Source: Caldithrix sp964532875 | Lineage (GTDB): Bacteria; Calditrichota; Calditrichia; Calditrichales; Calditrichaceae | Direction of reading: 5' to 3' | NCBI GenBank assembly: GCA_964532875.1 | Contig: CAZHIZ010000061.1 | Location: 1 to 18,052, forward strand | DNA length: 18,052 nucleotides | Part shown: piece by piece, positions 1 to 7,350 of the stretch | Numbering within the stretch: position 1 is the first letter of the stretch | Layout of the letters: the number at the start of each line of letters is the position of its first letter | Program-made: the position numbers and the translations under genes | Notes under the pieces: generated by a model | What the model saw: only the letters and a program-made list of their open reading frames with translations | Told to the model about the DNA's origin: nothing | Databases searched by the model: none

Positions 1-530
1 ATGGCAATAAAACGGGTGCGTTCGTTAAAAATAGACTCGAAAGCCGAAACATCCAGCACCCCGTTTTCGTCAAAGGGAATAAAGCGCAGTGTGGCCCCCA
101 CCTTTTCAGCCAATAATTGCCAGGGGATTAAATTGCTGTGGTGCTCCATTTCGGAAACGATGATCTCGTCGCCTTTTTTAATGAAAGCTTCTCCCCAGCT
201 CCGCGCCACCAAATTAATGGCTTCGGTTGTTCCGCGGGTAAAAACAATCTCCCGGGAGTGCGCGGCGTTAATAAAGCGGGCGACTTTTTGTCGGGCTTCT
301 TCGTAAAGCAGGGTGGCCCGTTCGCCCAAGGTATGGATGGCCCGATGCACATTGGCATTATCGTGCGTGTAATAACGCACCAAGGCATCGATCACTTGTT
401 GCGGTTTTTGAGTTGTGGCTGCATTGTCAAAATAAATTAAGGGTTTTCCGTGCACTTGTTGATGCAAAACCGGAAAATCGTTTCGAATGTGCATGGGATC
501 GAACGGGCTTGTATGATTTAAATCGGCCAT
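1..530 (-). CDS. sufS: SufS cysteine desulfurase, N-terminal part (cut by window edge)
   Basis: PLP-dependent enzyme that removes sulfur from cysteine and feeds it, via SufU, to the SufBCD scaffold in the cytoplasm. I translated the minus strand from the ATG at 530; the frame stays open to base 1, giving 176 residues of an expected 400 or so. Visible class-V aminotransferase marks are YFDNAATTQKP (33-43), NVHRAIHTLGE (60-70), the phosphate-binding FTRGTTEAINL (97-107) and SEMEHHSNLIPW (126-137), whose His stacks on PLP in SufS-type enzymes. The PLP lysine and active-site cysteine lie beyond the edge. AAGGAAAGGAAATTACC precedes the start and supports it. It is the last visible gene of the suf operon, 67 nt after the SufT-like gene. 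SufS is more likely than IscS because the neighbours are all suf genes. Confidence 0.93.
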   Translation of the reverse strand, partial: MADLNHTSPFDPMHIRNDFPVLHQQVHGKPLIYFDNAATTQKPQQVIDALVRYYTHDNANVHRAIHTLGERATLLYEEARQKVARFINAAHSREIVFTRGTTEAINLVARSWGEAFIKKGDEIIVSEMEHHSNLIPWQLLAEKVGATLRFIPFDENGVLDVSAFESIFNERTRFIA

Positions 531-597
531 GGTAATTTCCTTTCCTTCAATAACCGGAATGCAAGTTCTGCCGGATTTCGCATGTTCGGTTCCTGAG

Positions 598-921
598 CTA
601 AAAATAGCCCAACTGTAACTTCGCCGCATCGGACATCATGGCCGGATTCCAGGGCGGGTCCCAGACCACTTCCACGTCCACATTGCCGGCACCCGGAATT
701 TGCATTAAACGTTCCTTCACCTGAATGGGTAGCGATTGAGCGGCCGGACAACTGGGGGCGGTCAAGGTCATTTTAACGGAAATATTGTTATTCTCATCAA
801 TTTGAATATCATAAATCAGCCCCAATTCCCAAATATCCACGGGTATTTCCGGATCGTACACCGTCTTTAGCATCTGAATAACATGATCTCTGTTTACCGG
901 TGCTTGTACTTGTTCACTCAT
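598..921 (-). CDS. sufT: SufT/MIP18-family Fe-S assembly protein (DUF59)
   Basis: Small cytoplasmic protein (107 aa) of the MIP18/DUF59 family, which assists Fe-S cluster maturation or carriage to target proteins. The whole protein is one domain: VYDPEIPVDIWELGLIYDI (21-39) is the family signature, MTLTAPSCPAA (51-61) holds the conserved cysteine C58, and the tail VWDPPWNPAMMSDAAKLQLGYF-like segment (86-107) is characteristic of the SUF-associated branch. GGAGG nine bases before the ATG supports the start. It sits 24 nt after sufU and 67 nt before sufS, so it is surely co-transcribed with the suf genes. The exact biochemical role of SufT is less settled than that of SufBCDSU. The family call is firm; the symbol is by context. 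Confidence 0.88.
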   Translation of the reverse strand: MSEQVQAPVNRDHVIQMLKTVYDPEIPVDIWELGLIYDIQIDENNNISVKMTLTAPSCPAAQSLPIQVKERLMQIPGAGNVDVEVVWDPPWNPAMMSDAAKLQLGYF

Positions 922-945
922 CTTACAACAACCTCCATCAGCACA

Positions 946-1413
946 TTAATGATCACTTTGGTTTGACATTTTGGAACCGTGCTTTCCGTGTACGGCACTG
1001 TGAAGAGTATGCCAGGGTAAAATGGCACATTTTACGCGCATGGGGTACTCCGAAACGCCGGCAAACACGGCCAGTTTCCCCAATTCATCCAAATATTCGT
1101 TCGGGTCCACTTCGCCGCGCACCAATCTCTGAAACAATTCGAAATAGTGATCGATTTCATCTATTTTCCTGCCTTTGATGTACTCCGTCATCACCGAGGC
1201 CGATGACTTGGAAATGGCGCATCCCTGTCCTTCAAACCGGACATCCTTAACCACACCGTCTTCAACCTGCAAATAAAACGTGTAATGATCCCCGCATAAA
1301 GGATTCTCACCCTCCAATTGATGCGTGGGATGTTCCAGCTTGCCCCAGTTGCGCGGCGAACGGTTATGATCCAAAATAACTTCCTGATAAAGCTCGCGAA
1401 ATTCGTTATCCAT
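946..1413 (-). CDS. sufU: SufU zinc-dependent sulfurtransferase
   Basis: SufU (155 aa) is an IscU-fold protein that takes persulfide sulfur from SufS and passes it to SufBCD; in Firmicutes it is a zinc-bound sulfurtransferase rather than a scaffold. The expected ligand set is present: C40-x-D42 in ENPLCGD, C65 in GQGCAIS, and C129 in RVKCAILPWHTL. The insert of about 20 residues (around 84-108) between the second and third cysteines distinguishes SufU from IscU. The tail after residue 142 (HGKHGSKMSNQSDH) is variable and not recognised. AGGAAAG precedes the ATG. It follows sufD by 44 nt and precedes sufT by 24 nt. Presence of SufU without SufE fits a SufS-SufU sulfur-transfer pair. Confidence 0.93.
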   Translation of the reverse strand: MDNEFRELYQEVILDHNRSPRNWGKLEHPTHQLEGENPLCGDHYTFYLQVEDGVVKDVRFEGQGCAISKSSASVMTEYIKGRKIDEIDHYFELFQRLVRGEVDPNEYLDELGKLAVFAGVSEYPMRVKCAILPWHTLHSAVHGKHGSKMSNQSDH

Positions 1414-1457
1414 GAGTCGCTTTCCTGCTTTTGTTATTGTTCGCTTTGACCGTAAAA

Positions 1458-2798
1458 TTATTTGACGAAATTCATATTTTCCTTAAACCGTTGCAAAATC
1501 AATCGATCCACAAATTCCCGCACAGGTTGGACTTTCATTTGTTGAATGATGCTTTCGGCAAAGGCGTAAATCATCAAATTTTTAGCCCGTTGTTTGGAAA
1601 TCCCACGCGATTGCAAATAGAAAATCGCTTCTTCGTCCAGTTGACCCACCGTTGCCCCGTGGGTACATTTGACATCATCGGCGTAAATTTCCAACTGCGG
1701 TTTGGTGTTGATGCGCGCCTCGTCGGAGAGTAATAAACAGCGATTATTTTGCACGGCATCGGTTTTTTGTGCATCGGGGCGCACCAAAATTTTCCCGCTA
1801 AAAACAGCCGTAGCCTGCTCTCCCAGAATCCCCTGATACAGTTCGTGGCTGGTACAGCGGGAAGCCACATGATCGATAAGCGTATTATTATCGATGTGCT
1901 GCGACCGGTTACCCATGTACAGGCCGTTCAATCGTGTTTCCGCATTTTCCTGAGCCAACGTAACGTACAAATTATTGCGAACCAGTCCGCCGCCAAGTGC
2001 AATATTATTAGAGACGAAGTGACTATCTGCCTGTTGGCGCACAAACAGATTACCGATGTGAAAAGCCTGCTGGCTTTCATTCTGAATTTTATTATGAATC
2101 AAATGCCCGCCGGCTTCGATTTTCACAGTGGTCATCGTATTGGTAAAATGATCGCTCTCTTGCAAAGACACGTAAGTTTCAATAATGCGTGCCTGAGCCT
2201 GTTTTCCCACCTTAATGATGTTACGCACATGATGCGCGGCCGCACTTGCTCCGGGCGAACTCACATACAAAATATGCACAGGCGAATTTAAAACAACGTT
2301 GTCCGGAATTTGAATAACCATTCCGTCCGCGACAAAGGCCGTGTTCAGAACGGAAAAGGTATTTTCACCGGCATTCTCGTTTTTTAACATCTGACGAGCG
2401 GCCTCGGGATTTTGGCGGGTAAATTCTTTCAGAGATGCAAAAACAATCCCGAATGTTTGCGCATCGATTTTTGTGGAAAACTCGGGCACAAACAAACCGT
2501 CCACAAAGACGAATTGCGGGCCGTTAAAATTCTCATACAAGAACGGGCTGATTTCCCTTTGGGTAACCGCAGGACGTGCCTCGGCGGTCGATACATGAAA
2601 GGTCTTTTCGAACAACGGTTGCAAATCGGTAAAACGCCATTCCTCGTCCTTTTTCGTGGGAATGCCGATGTCCCGCAAAGTTTCCAGTGCTTGCCGGCGT
2701 AAAGCATGTAAGGCCTGTTCTTTTTGCCCGTTCAAATCTTCTTCAAAACGCCGGAATTGTATTTTAAATTTCTCAATGATCTGTTCTTGATTTAACAT
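1458..2798 (-). CDS. sufD: SufD, Fe-S cluster assembly scaffold subunit
   Basis: SufD (446 aa) pairs with SufB on a SufC dimer to form the SufBC2D complex, where new Fe-S clusters are built using ATP. It has a helical N-terminal region (1-130), a right-handed beta-helix core (about 150-390) and the conserved C-terminal block DDVKCTHGATVGQLDEEAIF (374-393). C378/H380 in this block align with C358/H360 of E. coli SufD, His360 being implicated at the cluster site between SufB and SufD. AGGAGAAATGAATCC precedes the ATG. It lies 24 nt after sufC and 44 nt before sufU. It could be confused with SufB, but it is shorter and lacks the SufB QCDSLLIG block. Confidence 0.95.
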   Translation of the reverse strand: MLNQEQIIEKFKIQFRRFEEDLNGQKEQALHALRRQALETLRDIGIPTKKDEEWRFTDLQPLFEKTFHVSTAEARPAVTQREISPFLYENFNGPQFVFVDGLFVPEFSTKIDAQTFGIVFASLKEFTRQNPEAARQMLKNENAGENTFSVLNTAFVADGMVIQIPDNVVLNSPVHILYVSSPGASAAAHHVRNIIKVGKQAQARIIETYVSLQESDHFTNTMTTVKIEAGGHLIHNKIQNESQQAFHIGNLFVRQQADSHFVSNNIALGGGLVRNNLYVTLAQENAETRLNGLYMGNRSQHIDNNTLIDHVASRCTSHELYQGILGEQATAVFSGKILVRPDAQKTDAVQNNRCLLLSDEARINTKPQLEIYADDVKCTHGATVGQLDEEAIFYLQSRGISKQRAKNLMIYAFAESIIQQMKVQPVREFVDRLILQRFKENMNFVK

Positions 2799-2822
2799 GG
2801 ATTCATTTCTCCTAAACTCGGC

Positions 2823-3566
2823 TTATTTCAACCAGTCGTATCCCTTTTCTTCCAGTTCAAAGGCCAGCTCCCGGCCGTCGGACTTAACGATTTTGCCCTG
2901 ATACAAGACATGCACATAATCGGGAATAATATATTCTAACAAACGCTGATAATGCGTTACCACAATAAAAGCATTATCAACGCGACGCAAACGGTTCACC
3001 CCTTCGGCCACCGCCTTCAGGGCATCGATGTCCAGACCGGAATCGGTTTCATCCAAAATGGCTAACGTGGGTTCCAGAACGGCCATCTGAAAAATCTCGT
3101 TGCGTTTCTTCTCACCGCCGGAAAAACCTTCGTTCACCGGGCGATTGAGCAAACTCTGATCGATATCCACGATCTTCATTTTTTCTTTGATCAATTTCAA
3201 AAAGTCCACGGCATCCAATTCGGGCAGGCCCAGATGTTTCCGTTTCTCATTCAAGGCGGTTTTCAAAAAATAGGTATTGCTGACACCCGGTATTTCCACG
3301 GGATATTGAAAGGCCAAAAAAATGCCTTCCCGCGCCCGTTCTTCCGGCGAGAGCTCCAACAAATTCTTCCCCTTGTAAATTACTTCGCCTTCGGTTACTT
3401 TGTACAAATCGCGTCCGGCCAGCACATTGGCCAAAGTACTTTTACCGGAGCCGTTGGGCCCCATAATGGCATGCACTTCCCCTTCGTTGACCGTCAAATT
3501 AATTCCTTTTAAAATTTCTTTGCCTTCTACCGTGGCATGTAAGTTACGTATTTCCAATAAACTCAT
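2823..3566 (-). CDS. sufC: SufC, Fe-S assembly ATPase
   Basis: SufC (247 aa) is the soluble ABC-type ATPase that drives conformational change of the SufB-SufD scaffold. Visible motifs are Walker A GPNGSGKST (36-44), a Q-loop in FLAFQYPVEIPG (83-94), the signature FSGGEKKRNEIFQ (148-160), and Walker B with SufC-specific LAILDETDSGLDIDALK (168-184). The switch is THYQRLL (204-210). The ETDSGLD wording and absence of membrane partners separate it from transporter ATPases. AAAGGAAG precedes the ATG. Spacings are 28 nt from sufB and 24 nt to sufD, giving the standard B-C-D order. Confidence 0.97.
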   Translation of the reverse strand: MSLLEIRNLHATVEGKEILKGINLTVNEGEVHAIMGPNGSGKSTLANVLAGRDLYKVTEGEVIYKGKNLLELSPEERAREGIFLAFQYPVEIPGVSNTYFLKTALNEKRKHLGLPELDAVDFLKLIKEKMKIVDIDQSLLNRPVNEGFSGGEKKRNEIFQMAVLEPTLAILDETDSGLDIDALKAVAEGVNRLRRVDNAFIVVTHYQRLLEYIIPDYVHVLYQGKIVKSDGRELAFELEEKGYDWLK

Positions 3567-3594
3567 TTTTATTACTTCCTTTCTTTATTTTCAA

Positions 3595-5037
3595 TTATCC
3601 TACACTGCCTTCCAGACTAATGCTCAATAAATTTTGCGCTTCCACGGCAAATTCCATGGGCAACTCGCGAAAGACTTCACGGCAGTATCCGTTAACGATC
3701 ATGGAAACGGCATCTTCGGTGGAAATGCCGCGCTGATTCAAATAAAATATCTGATCTTCACCGATTTTGGAGGTGGTGGCTTCGTGCTCCACCTGAGCGG
3801 TGGTGTTTTGAACCTCGATATAGGGAAACGTGTGCGCCCCGCATTTGTCACCAATCAGAAGCGAATCGCACTGCGAATAATTACGGGCATTGGTGGCATT
3901 TTTACCCACCTTCACCAGGCCACGATACGAATTATCGCTCTTGCCGGCCGAAATTCCCTTAGAGACGATGGTACTGCGTGTGTTTTTACCCAAATGAATC
4001 ATTTTGGTGCCGGTGTCGGCTTGTTGGTAATTATTGGTCAAAGCCACGGAGTAAAACTCGCCGACCGAATGATCGCCCTTTAAAATAACGCTGGGATATT
4101 TCCAGGTAATGGCCGATCCGGTTTCAACCTGTGTCCAGGAAATTTTGGCATTGTCGTAACAAATACCGCGTTTGGTGACGAAATTGTAAATACCGCCCCG
4201 TCCTTCTTCGTCTCCCGGATACCAATTTTGCACGGTGGAATATTTGATTTCCGCATCCTTCAAAGCAACCAGTTCCACCACGGCAGCATGCAATTGATTC
4301 TCATCCCGCATGGGAGCCGTGCATCCTTCCAGATAACTGACATAAGCCCCTTCATCCGCCACGATCAACGTGCGTTCGAATTGGCCCGTCTGGGCGGCAT
4401 TAATACGGAAATAGGTGGAAAGCTCCATGGGGCAGCGTACTCCTTTGGGAATGTACACAAAGGAACCGTCGCTAAATACGGCGGAATTTAAAGCGGCAAA
4501 AAAATTGTCCGTGGGCGGCACAACCGAGCCCAAATATTTGCGCACAAGGTCCGGATGCTCGCGAATGGCTTCGGACATGGAACAAAAGATGATACCCAAT
4601 TCCGACAGCTTTTCCTTGAAAGTGGTAGCAACCGAAACGCTGTCAAATACCGCATCAACGGCAACACCGGCCAACACCTTTTGTTCTTCCAAAGGAATGC
4701 CCAATTTTTTGTACGTTTCCAGCAGTTTGGGATCCACTTCGTCCAAACTGTTGTATTTAGGCGTACTTTTGGGTGCCGAATAATAGCGAATGGCCTGGTA
4801 ATCAATGGGAGGATACTGAACCTTGGCCCAGTGGGGCTCTTCCATCTTAAGCCAATGACGGTAGGCCTTCAGACGCCATTCGGTCAAAAACTCAGGCTCA
4901 TTCTTTTTGCGGGAAATGGCCCGAATGATATCTTCATTTAAACCTAACGGCAGTTCGTCGGCCTCGATATCGGTTACAAATCCGTATTTATACTCTTGTG
5001 AAGTGATCTCTTCGATCTGTTTCTTTTCGTCACTCAT
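3595..5037 (-). CDS. sufB: SufB, Fe-S cluster assembly scaffold subunit
   Basis: SufB (480 aa) is the main cluster-building subunit of SufBC2D. The beta-helix core and the most conserved C-terminal block are present: ARNYSQCDSLLIGDKCGAHT (384-403) and AQVEHEATTSKIGEDQIFYL (414-433). C390 and E419 correspond, with a constant offset of 15, to C405 and E434 of E. coli SufB, residues reported as needed for cluster formation. The N-terminal segment EPEFLTEWRLKAYRHWLKM (47-65) is the usual SufB helical entry. Length is normal for the family. GAGGTGA before the ATG supports the start. It is the first structural gene, 42 nt after the Rrf2 regulator, so its expression should track that regulator's operator. 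Confidence 0.97.
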   Translation of the reverse strand: MSDEKKQIEEITSQEYKYGFVTDIEADELPLGLNEDIIRAISRKKNEPEFLTEWRLKAYRHWLKMEEPHWAKVQYPPIDYQAIRYYSAPKSTPKYNSLDEVDPKLLETYKKLGIPLEEQKVLAGVAVDAVFDSVSVATTFKEKLSELGIIFCSMSEAIREHPDLVRKYLGSVVPPTDNFFAALNSAVFSDGSFVYIPKGVRCPMELSTYFRINAAQTGQFERTLIVADEGAYVSYLEGCTAPMRDENQLHAAVVELVALKDAEIKYSTVQNWYPGDEEGRGGIYNFVTKRGICYDNAKISWTQVETGSAITWKYPSVILKGDHSVGEFYSVALTNNYQQADTGTKMIHLGKNTRSTIVSKGISAGKSDNSYRGLVKVGKNATNARNYSQCDSLLIGDKCGAHTFPYIEVQNTTAQVEHEATTSKIGEDQIFYLNQRGISTEDAVSMIVNGYCREVFRELPMEFAVEAQNLLSISLEGSVG

Positions 5038-5079
5038 CTCTTCACCTCTTTTAAATTTGTTTTCAATCGTCTTATCTTT

Positions 5080-5556
5080 TTAACCTAATATTTTTTGCCC
5101 GGCATCGGCATTCTTTTGCGCAATAGCCCAGGTAAAATCCACCTTCATGCGCGTCAACAAATCTTTCAACGTAATCGTGCGCAACAATTCGGCAAATTCG
5201 TTTTGAATGTACTGCATGGGTGTTTGAATATTACAAAACAAAAACTGCTCGCAATCGCAGGGACGCCCCGTATTACAGGCCACCAAACGTAACGGCCCGT
5301 CAATCGATTCCACCACTTCCAGTAAATTGATCTGATCCATGGGCTTGGCTAATGTGTACCCACCTTTAATGCCCTGCACGGATTGCAATAAACCGATGCG
5401 CGTTAATTTTTGCAAGACTTTGCTTAAAATCTCCTGTGGAATACGGTATTCTCTGGACAAAGAACGGGCCGTCACCAGCTCGTCATAATCGGCCTGCTGT
5501 GCCATTTCTACCATGGCGATCAAGGCATATTCCACTTTTTTACTAAAACGCATCAT
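5080..5556 (-). CDS. Rrf2-family Fe-S transcriptional regulator of the suf operon
   Basis: Winged-helix regulator of the Rrf2 family (158 aa; relatives IscR, SufR, NsrR). The N-terminus MRFSKKVEYALIAMVEMAQ is typical, LSREYRIPQEILSKVLQKLTR (33-53) is the DNA-binding helix-turn-helix, and GIKGGYTLAKP (62-72) is the wing. Four cysteines, C94, C100, C102 and C108, occupy the cluster-binding loop, so it probably carries an Fe-S cluster. IscR has three cysteines and a histidine there, so the ligand set is similar but not identical. Two ATGs abut (5556 and 5553); the second gives the usual Rrf2 N-terminus. It is the first gene of the suf operon, with twin palindromes in its leader, pointing to autoregulation. 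It is IscR-like in role, but I leave the symbol blank. Confidence 0.9.
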   Translation of the reverse strand: MMRFSKKVEYALIAMVEMAQQADYDELVTARSLSREYRIPQEILSKVLQKLTRIGLLQSVQGIKGGYTLAKPMDQINLLEVVESIDGPLRLVACNTGRPCDCEQFLFCNIQTPMQYIQNEFAELLRTITLKDLLTRMKVDFTWAIAQKNADAGQKILG

Positions 5557-5581
5557 AAATACGACTTCTTTGGTCTAATTT
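5557..5581. promoter_or_regulatory. Operator candidate, start-codon-proximal copy
   Basis: A 25-bp imperfect palindrome whose left arm on the plus strand is AAATACGACT. It matches the copy at 5594-5618 at 21 of 25 positions, and 7 of 10 arm positions are self-complementary. It ends directly against the Rrf2 start codon (ATG at 5556 on the minus strand), so bound protein would block the ribosome-binding region of the gene or transcript elongation. Likely bound by the adjacent Rrf2 protein; this is inference. Confidence 0.65.
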
Positions 5582-5593
5582 TACATCAAAATT

Positions 5594-5618
5594 AAATACG
5601 ACTTTTTTAGTCGCATTT
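5594..5618. promoter_or_regulatory. Operator candidate, promoter-proximal copy
   Basis: A 25-bp palindrome with arms AAATACGACT and AGTCGCATTT around a TTTTT spacer; 9 of 10 arm positions pair. It lies just downstream of the predicted transcription start (about 5622) of the suf operon and starts 37 bp from the second copy, close to 3.5 helical turns. Its position, repetition and adjacency to an Rrf2 regulator make an autoregulatory binding site likely. Confidence 0.7.
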
Positions 5619-5628
5619 AATGGAACGC

Positions 5629-5657
5629 AATTTAAAAAGGAGTTTATTCCGAGTCAA
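5629..5657 (-). promoter_or_regulatory. Sigma-70-like promoter of the suf operon
   Basis: On the minus strand TTGACT (5657-5652) and TAAATT (5634-5629) are separated by exactly 17 bp, a 5/6 and a 4/6 match to the -35 and -10 consensus. Start of transcription would be near 5622, giving a leader of about 66 nt that contains both palindromes. No other convincing hexamer pair was seen between the tRNA terminator and the gene. Confidence 0.6.
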
Positions 5658-5694
5658 ATTAAATTTTATGGTTGTATTTTGGACGGATTTTTTA

Positions 5695-5722
5695 CAATAA
5701 AAAAACCGCCGATTGGCGGTTT
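5695..5722 (-). terminator. Rho-independent terminator after tRNA-Ala
   Basis: On the minus strand AAACCGCC-AATC-GGCGGTTT forms a perfect 8-bp stem with a 4-nt loop (5722-5703), followed by TTTTATTG. It lies six bases beyond the tRNA 3' end, and it separates the tRNA and upstream galK transcripts from the suf promoter. Confidence 0.88.
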
Positions 5723-5727
5723 GGGTG

Positions 5728-5800
5728 TGGAGCTGAGGGGACTTGAACCCCTGACCCCTTGAATGCCATTCAAGTGCTCTCCCAACTGAGCTACAGCCCC
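5728..5800 (-). tRNA. tRNA-Ala (anticodon GGC)
   Basis: Full 73-nt cloverleaf read on the minus strand. The acceptor arms are GGGGCTG and CAGCTCC with one G-T wobble, and the discriminator is A. The D arm is GCTC/GAGC, the anticodon stem is CTTGA/TCAAG around loop ATGGCAT (anticodon GGC), and the T stem is AGGGG/CCCCT with loop TTCAAGT. The 3' CCA is not encoded (the sequence continues ACAC), so it must be added enzymatically. It has its own promoter and terminator. Confidence 0.97.
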
Positions 5801-5828
5801 AGGTCTTTTTATTTCAAATGGGATTGCA

Positions 5829-5857
5829 AATATAATTAAACTTTCGATGCTTGTCAA
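5829..5857 (-). promoter_or_regulatory. Near-consensus sigma-70 promoter of tRNA-Ala
   Basis: On the minus strand a perfect TTGACA (5857-5852) and TATATT (5834-5829) stand 17 bp apart. The predicted start is near 5822, about 22 nt before the mature tRNA. It shows the organism uses the standard housekeeping promoter form, which supports the other hexamer-based calls here. Confidence 0.82.
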
Positions 5858-5922
5858 CCTTCAGCGAAAATTTCGTTCTTCTTCCCGCAAGCACGCCTCT
5901 TCGCTCCGAGATCAGAAAACCG

Positions 5923-7200
5923 TCAAATGGAATCCAAACGCAGGGCCACGCTGCCGGCAGTGCGAATATTCAGGACTCTGACGCAGCCTTTTCCGAATAC
6001 GCTTTCCATGCGCCGGGTGTAATCCGCAACGGTTGCCGTGGGTAAAAAGGCCTGAATGGTTCCGGCAAAACCGCCGCCGTGCACACGGCAGGCGCCTTCA
6101 CCGATGGTCTGAATAAAATCTTCGCTTAAAGCCAGAGCCAAACTAAGCCCCTGCTCCCGCGGGTTTTTCGTCGTGTAAATATTTTGCAACCAGCGGAAAG
6201 AAGACAACCCCGAATCGTTGACAAGTTGTAAAAAACGGGAGAAATCCTGTTCCTTCAAAGCACGTACCTGCTCGGCTACGCGTGCGTTTTCGCGAATGAA
6301 ATGGTAGGCCCGCAGTAAAGCCCGGTCGCCTACGGTGCGGCGCAGATCGGCCACATTGGCCAACCACTCTTCCATGGTCAATTCCCGGCAAACGGATTTT
6401 CCGAGGGCCTGCGCTACGGCTTTCATCTCGTTCGGAACGGCTGCATAATCTTCGGTTAAATCGGCATGGTTTCCTCCGGTATCCACGACCAACAGTCGAT
6501 AACCCTGTCGGGCTAAATCGAATGGTATTTTTTCGATTTGAGGCGCACCGGGATTTTTAAAATCGATGGAAACAATACCGCCGATGGCGCAGGCCATTTG
6601 ATCCATTAATCCGCAGGGTTTACCGAAGAATTCGTTTTCCGCATATTGTCCGATTTGCGCAATCACATCGGCCGGAATTTCCCCTCGGTTGAACAGAAAA
6701 TTAAAAATCGTGCCAATTAATACCTCGATTGCCGCCGAAGAACTAAGGCCGGAGCCGGGCAATACGGCGCTGTGGATGTAGGCCTGAAAACCTCCTACCT
6801 TAAAACCCATTTCTTTTAAACGATAGGCAATACCGCGAATCAAAGCGGCGGTGCTGCCCTTTTCCTGCGGGTGTTTTTGCAAATCGTCCAATTGCACCGT
6901 AAAGGGTTGCACAAAACCCTCGGAAAAAACAATCACGCGGGGTTCATGGTTTTCCGCCACCGCGGCTACGGCGTCCAAATTAACGCCCGCCGCCAGAACG
7001 CGTCCGTGATTGTGATCGGTATGATTCCCGCCGATTTCCGTACGCCCCGGCGTATTGAAATAGTAGCGAACGTCATGCCCGAACGTTTCCCGAAATTTTG
7101 CGGCTAAGGCCCTGTAACGCTGTCGTTGGCTTTGGATGGTCTTTACGCCGTCTTCGGCGTAAAGCGCCTCAAAATCTATTTGCCCCTGACGTAAATCCAT
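5923..7200 (-). CDS. galK: Galactokinase
   Basis: Cytoplasmic GHMP-family kinase (425 aa) that phosphorylates galactose at C1 with ATP, the entry step of the Leloir pathway. The galactokinase signature PGRTEIGGNHTDHNHG (51-66) includes the conserved Arg at 53. The ATP-binding loop is LPGSGLSSSAA (147-157), the likely catalytic Asp is D200 in CGLMDQMA, and the third GHMP motif is CRVHGGGFAGTIQAFL near residues 360-375. Length is slightly above the usual 380-400 because of an N-terminal stretch. AAGGAG six bases before the ATG supports the start. It follows the sugar symporter by 150 nt across a terminator, so it may be partly uncoupled from it. galT and galE are not in the window. N-acetylgalactosamine or another sugar as substrate cannot be excluded. 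Confidence 0.94.
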   Translation of the reverse strand: MDLRQGQIDFEALYAEDGVKTIQSQRQRYRALAAKFRETFGHDVRYYFNTPGRTEIGGNHTDHNHGRVLAAGVNLDAVAAVAENHEPRVIVFSEGFVQPFTVQLDDLQKHPQEKGSTAALIRGIAYRLKEMGFKVGGFQAYIHSAVLPGSGLSSSAAIEVLIGTIFNFLFNRGEIPADVIAQIGQYAENEFFGKPCGLMDQMACAIGGIVSIDFKNPGAPQIEKIPFDLARQGYRLLVVDTGGNHADLTEDYAAVPNEMKAVAQALGKSVCRELTMEEWLANVADLRRTVGDRALLRAYHFIRENARVAEQVRALKEQDFSRFLQLVNDSGLSSFRWLQNIYTTKNPREQGLSLALALSEDFIQTIGEGACRVHGGGFAGTIQAFLPTATVADYTRRMESVFGKGCVRVLNIRTAGSVALRLDSI

Positions 7201-7300
7201 GATGGTCTCCTTTTACAATGGCGCGGGTGACAAACGGCTGCAACCTGCGGACTGTTCAAACCGCAAGGCCCTTTCGACCCGCACCGTCGTAATCATAAGG

Positions 7301-7343
7301 TAAAAAAGCGGCCGCAGGGACCAATGCTCCCGCAGACCGCTTT
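7301..7343 (-). terminator. Terminator between symporter gene and galK
   Basis: Starting 7 bp after the symporter stop codon, the minus strand can fold AAAGCGGTC with the complementary GGCCGCTTT (9 pairs with one G-T). An inner GGGA/TCCC closes a loop past a 3-nt mismatch, and a run of six T follows. This should reduce read-through from the symporter into galK. Confidence 0.75.
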
Positions 7344-7350
7344 AAAGCGA

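Noticed and set aside
1749..2291. Plus-strand frame of 180 codons within sufD.
   Set aside because: It is the shadow of sufD, which has unambiguous family motifs on the other strand; there is no ribosome binding site or recognisable domain.
5666..5857. Open frame of 63 codons on the minus strand reading GAVAQLGEHLNGIQGVRG inside.
   Set aside because: It is a translation of the tRNA-Ala gene and its flanks, a well-known type of spurious ORF over tRNA genes.
5860..5922. Search for a terminator directly after galK.
   Set aside because: Only a weak AGCGAA/TTCGCT pairing with a large loop and no T run was found; read-through may end at the terminator behind the tRNA.
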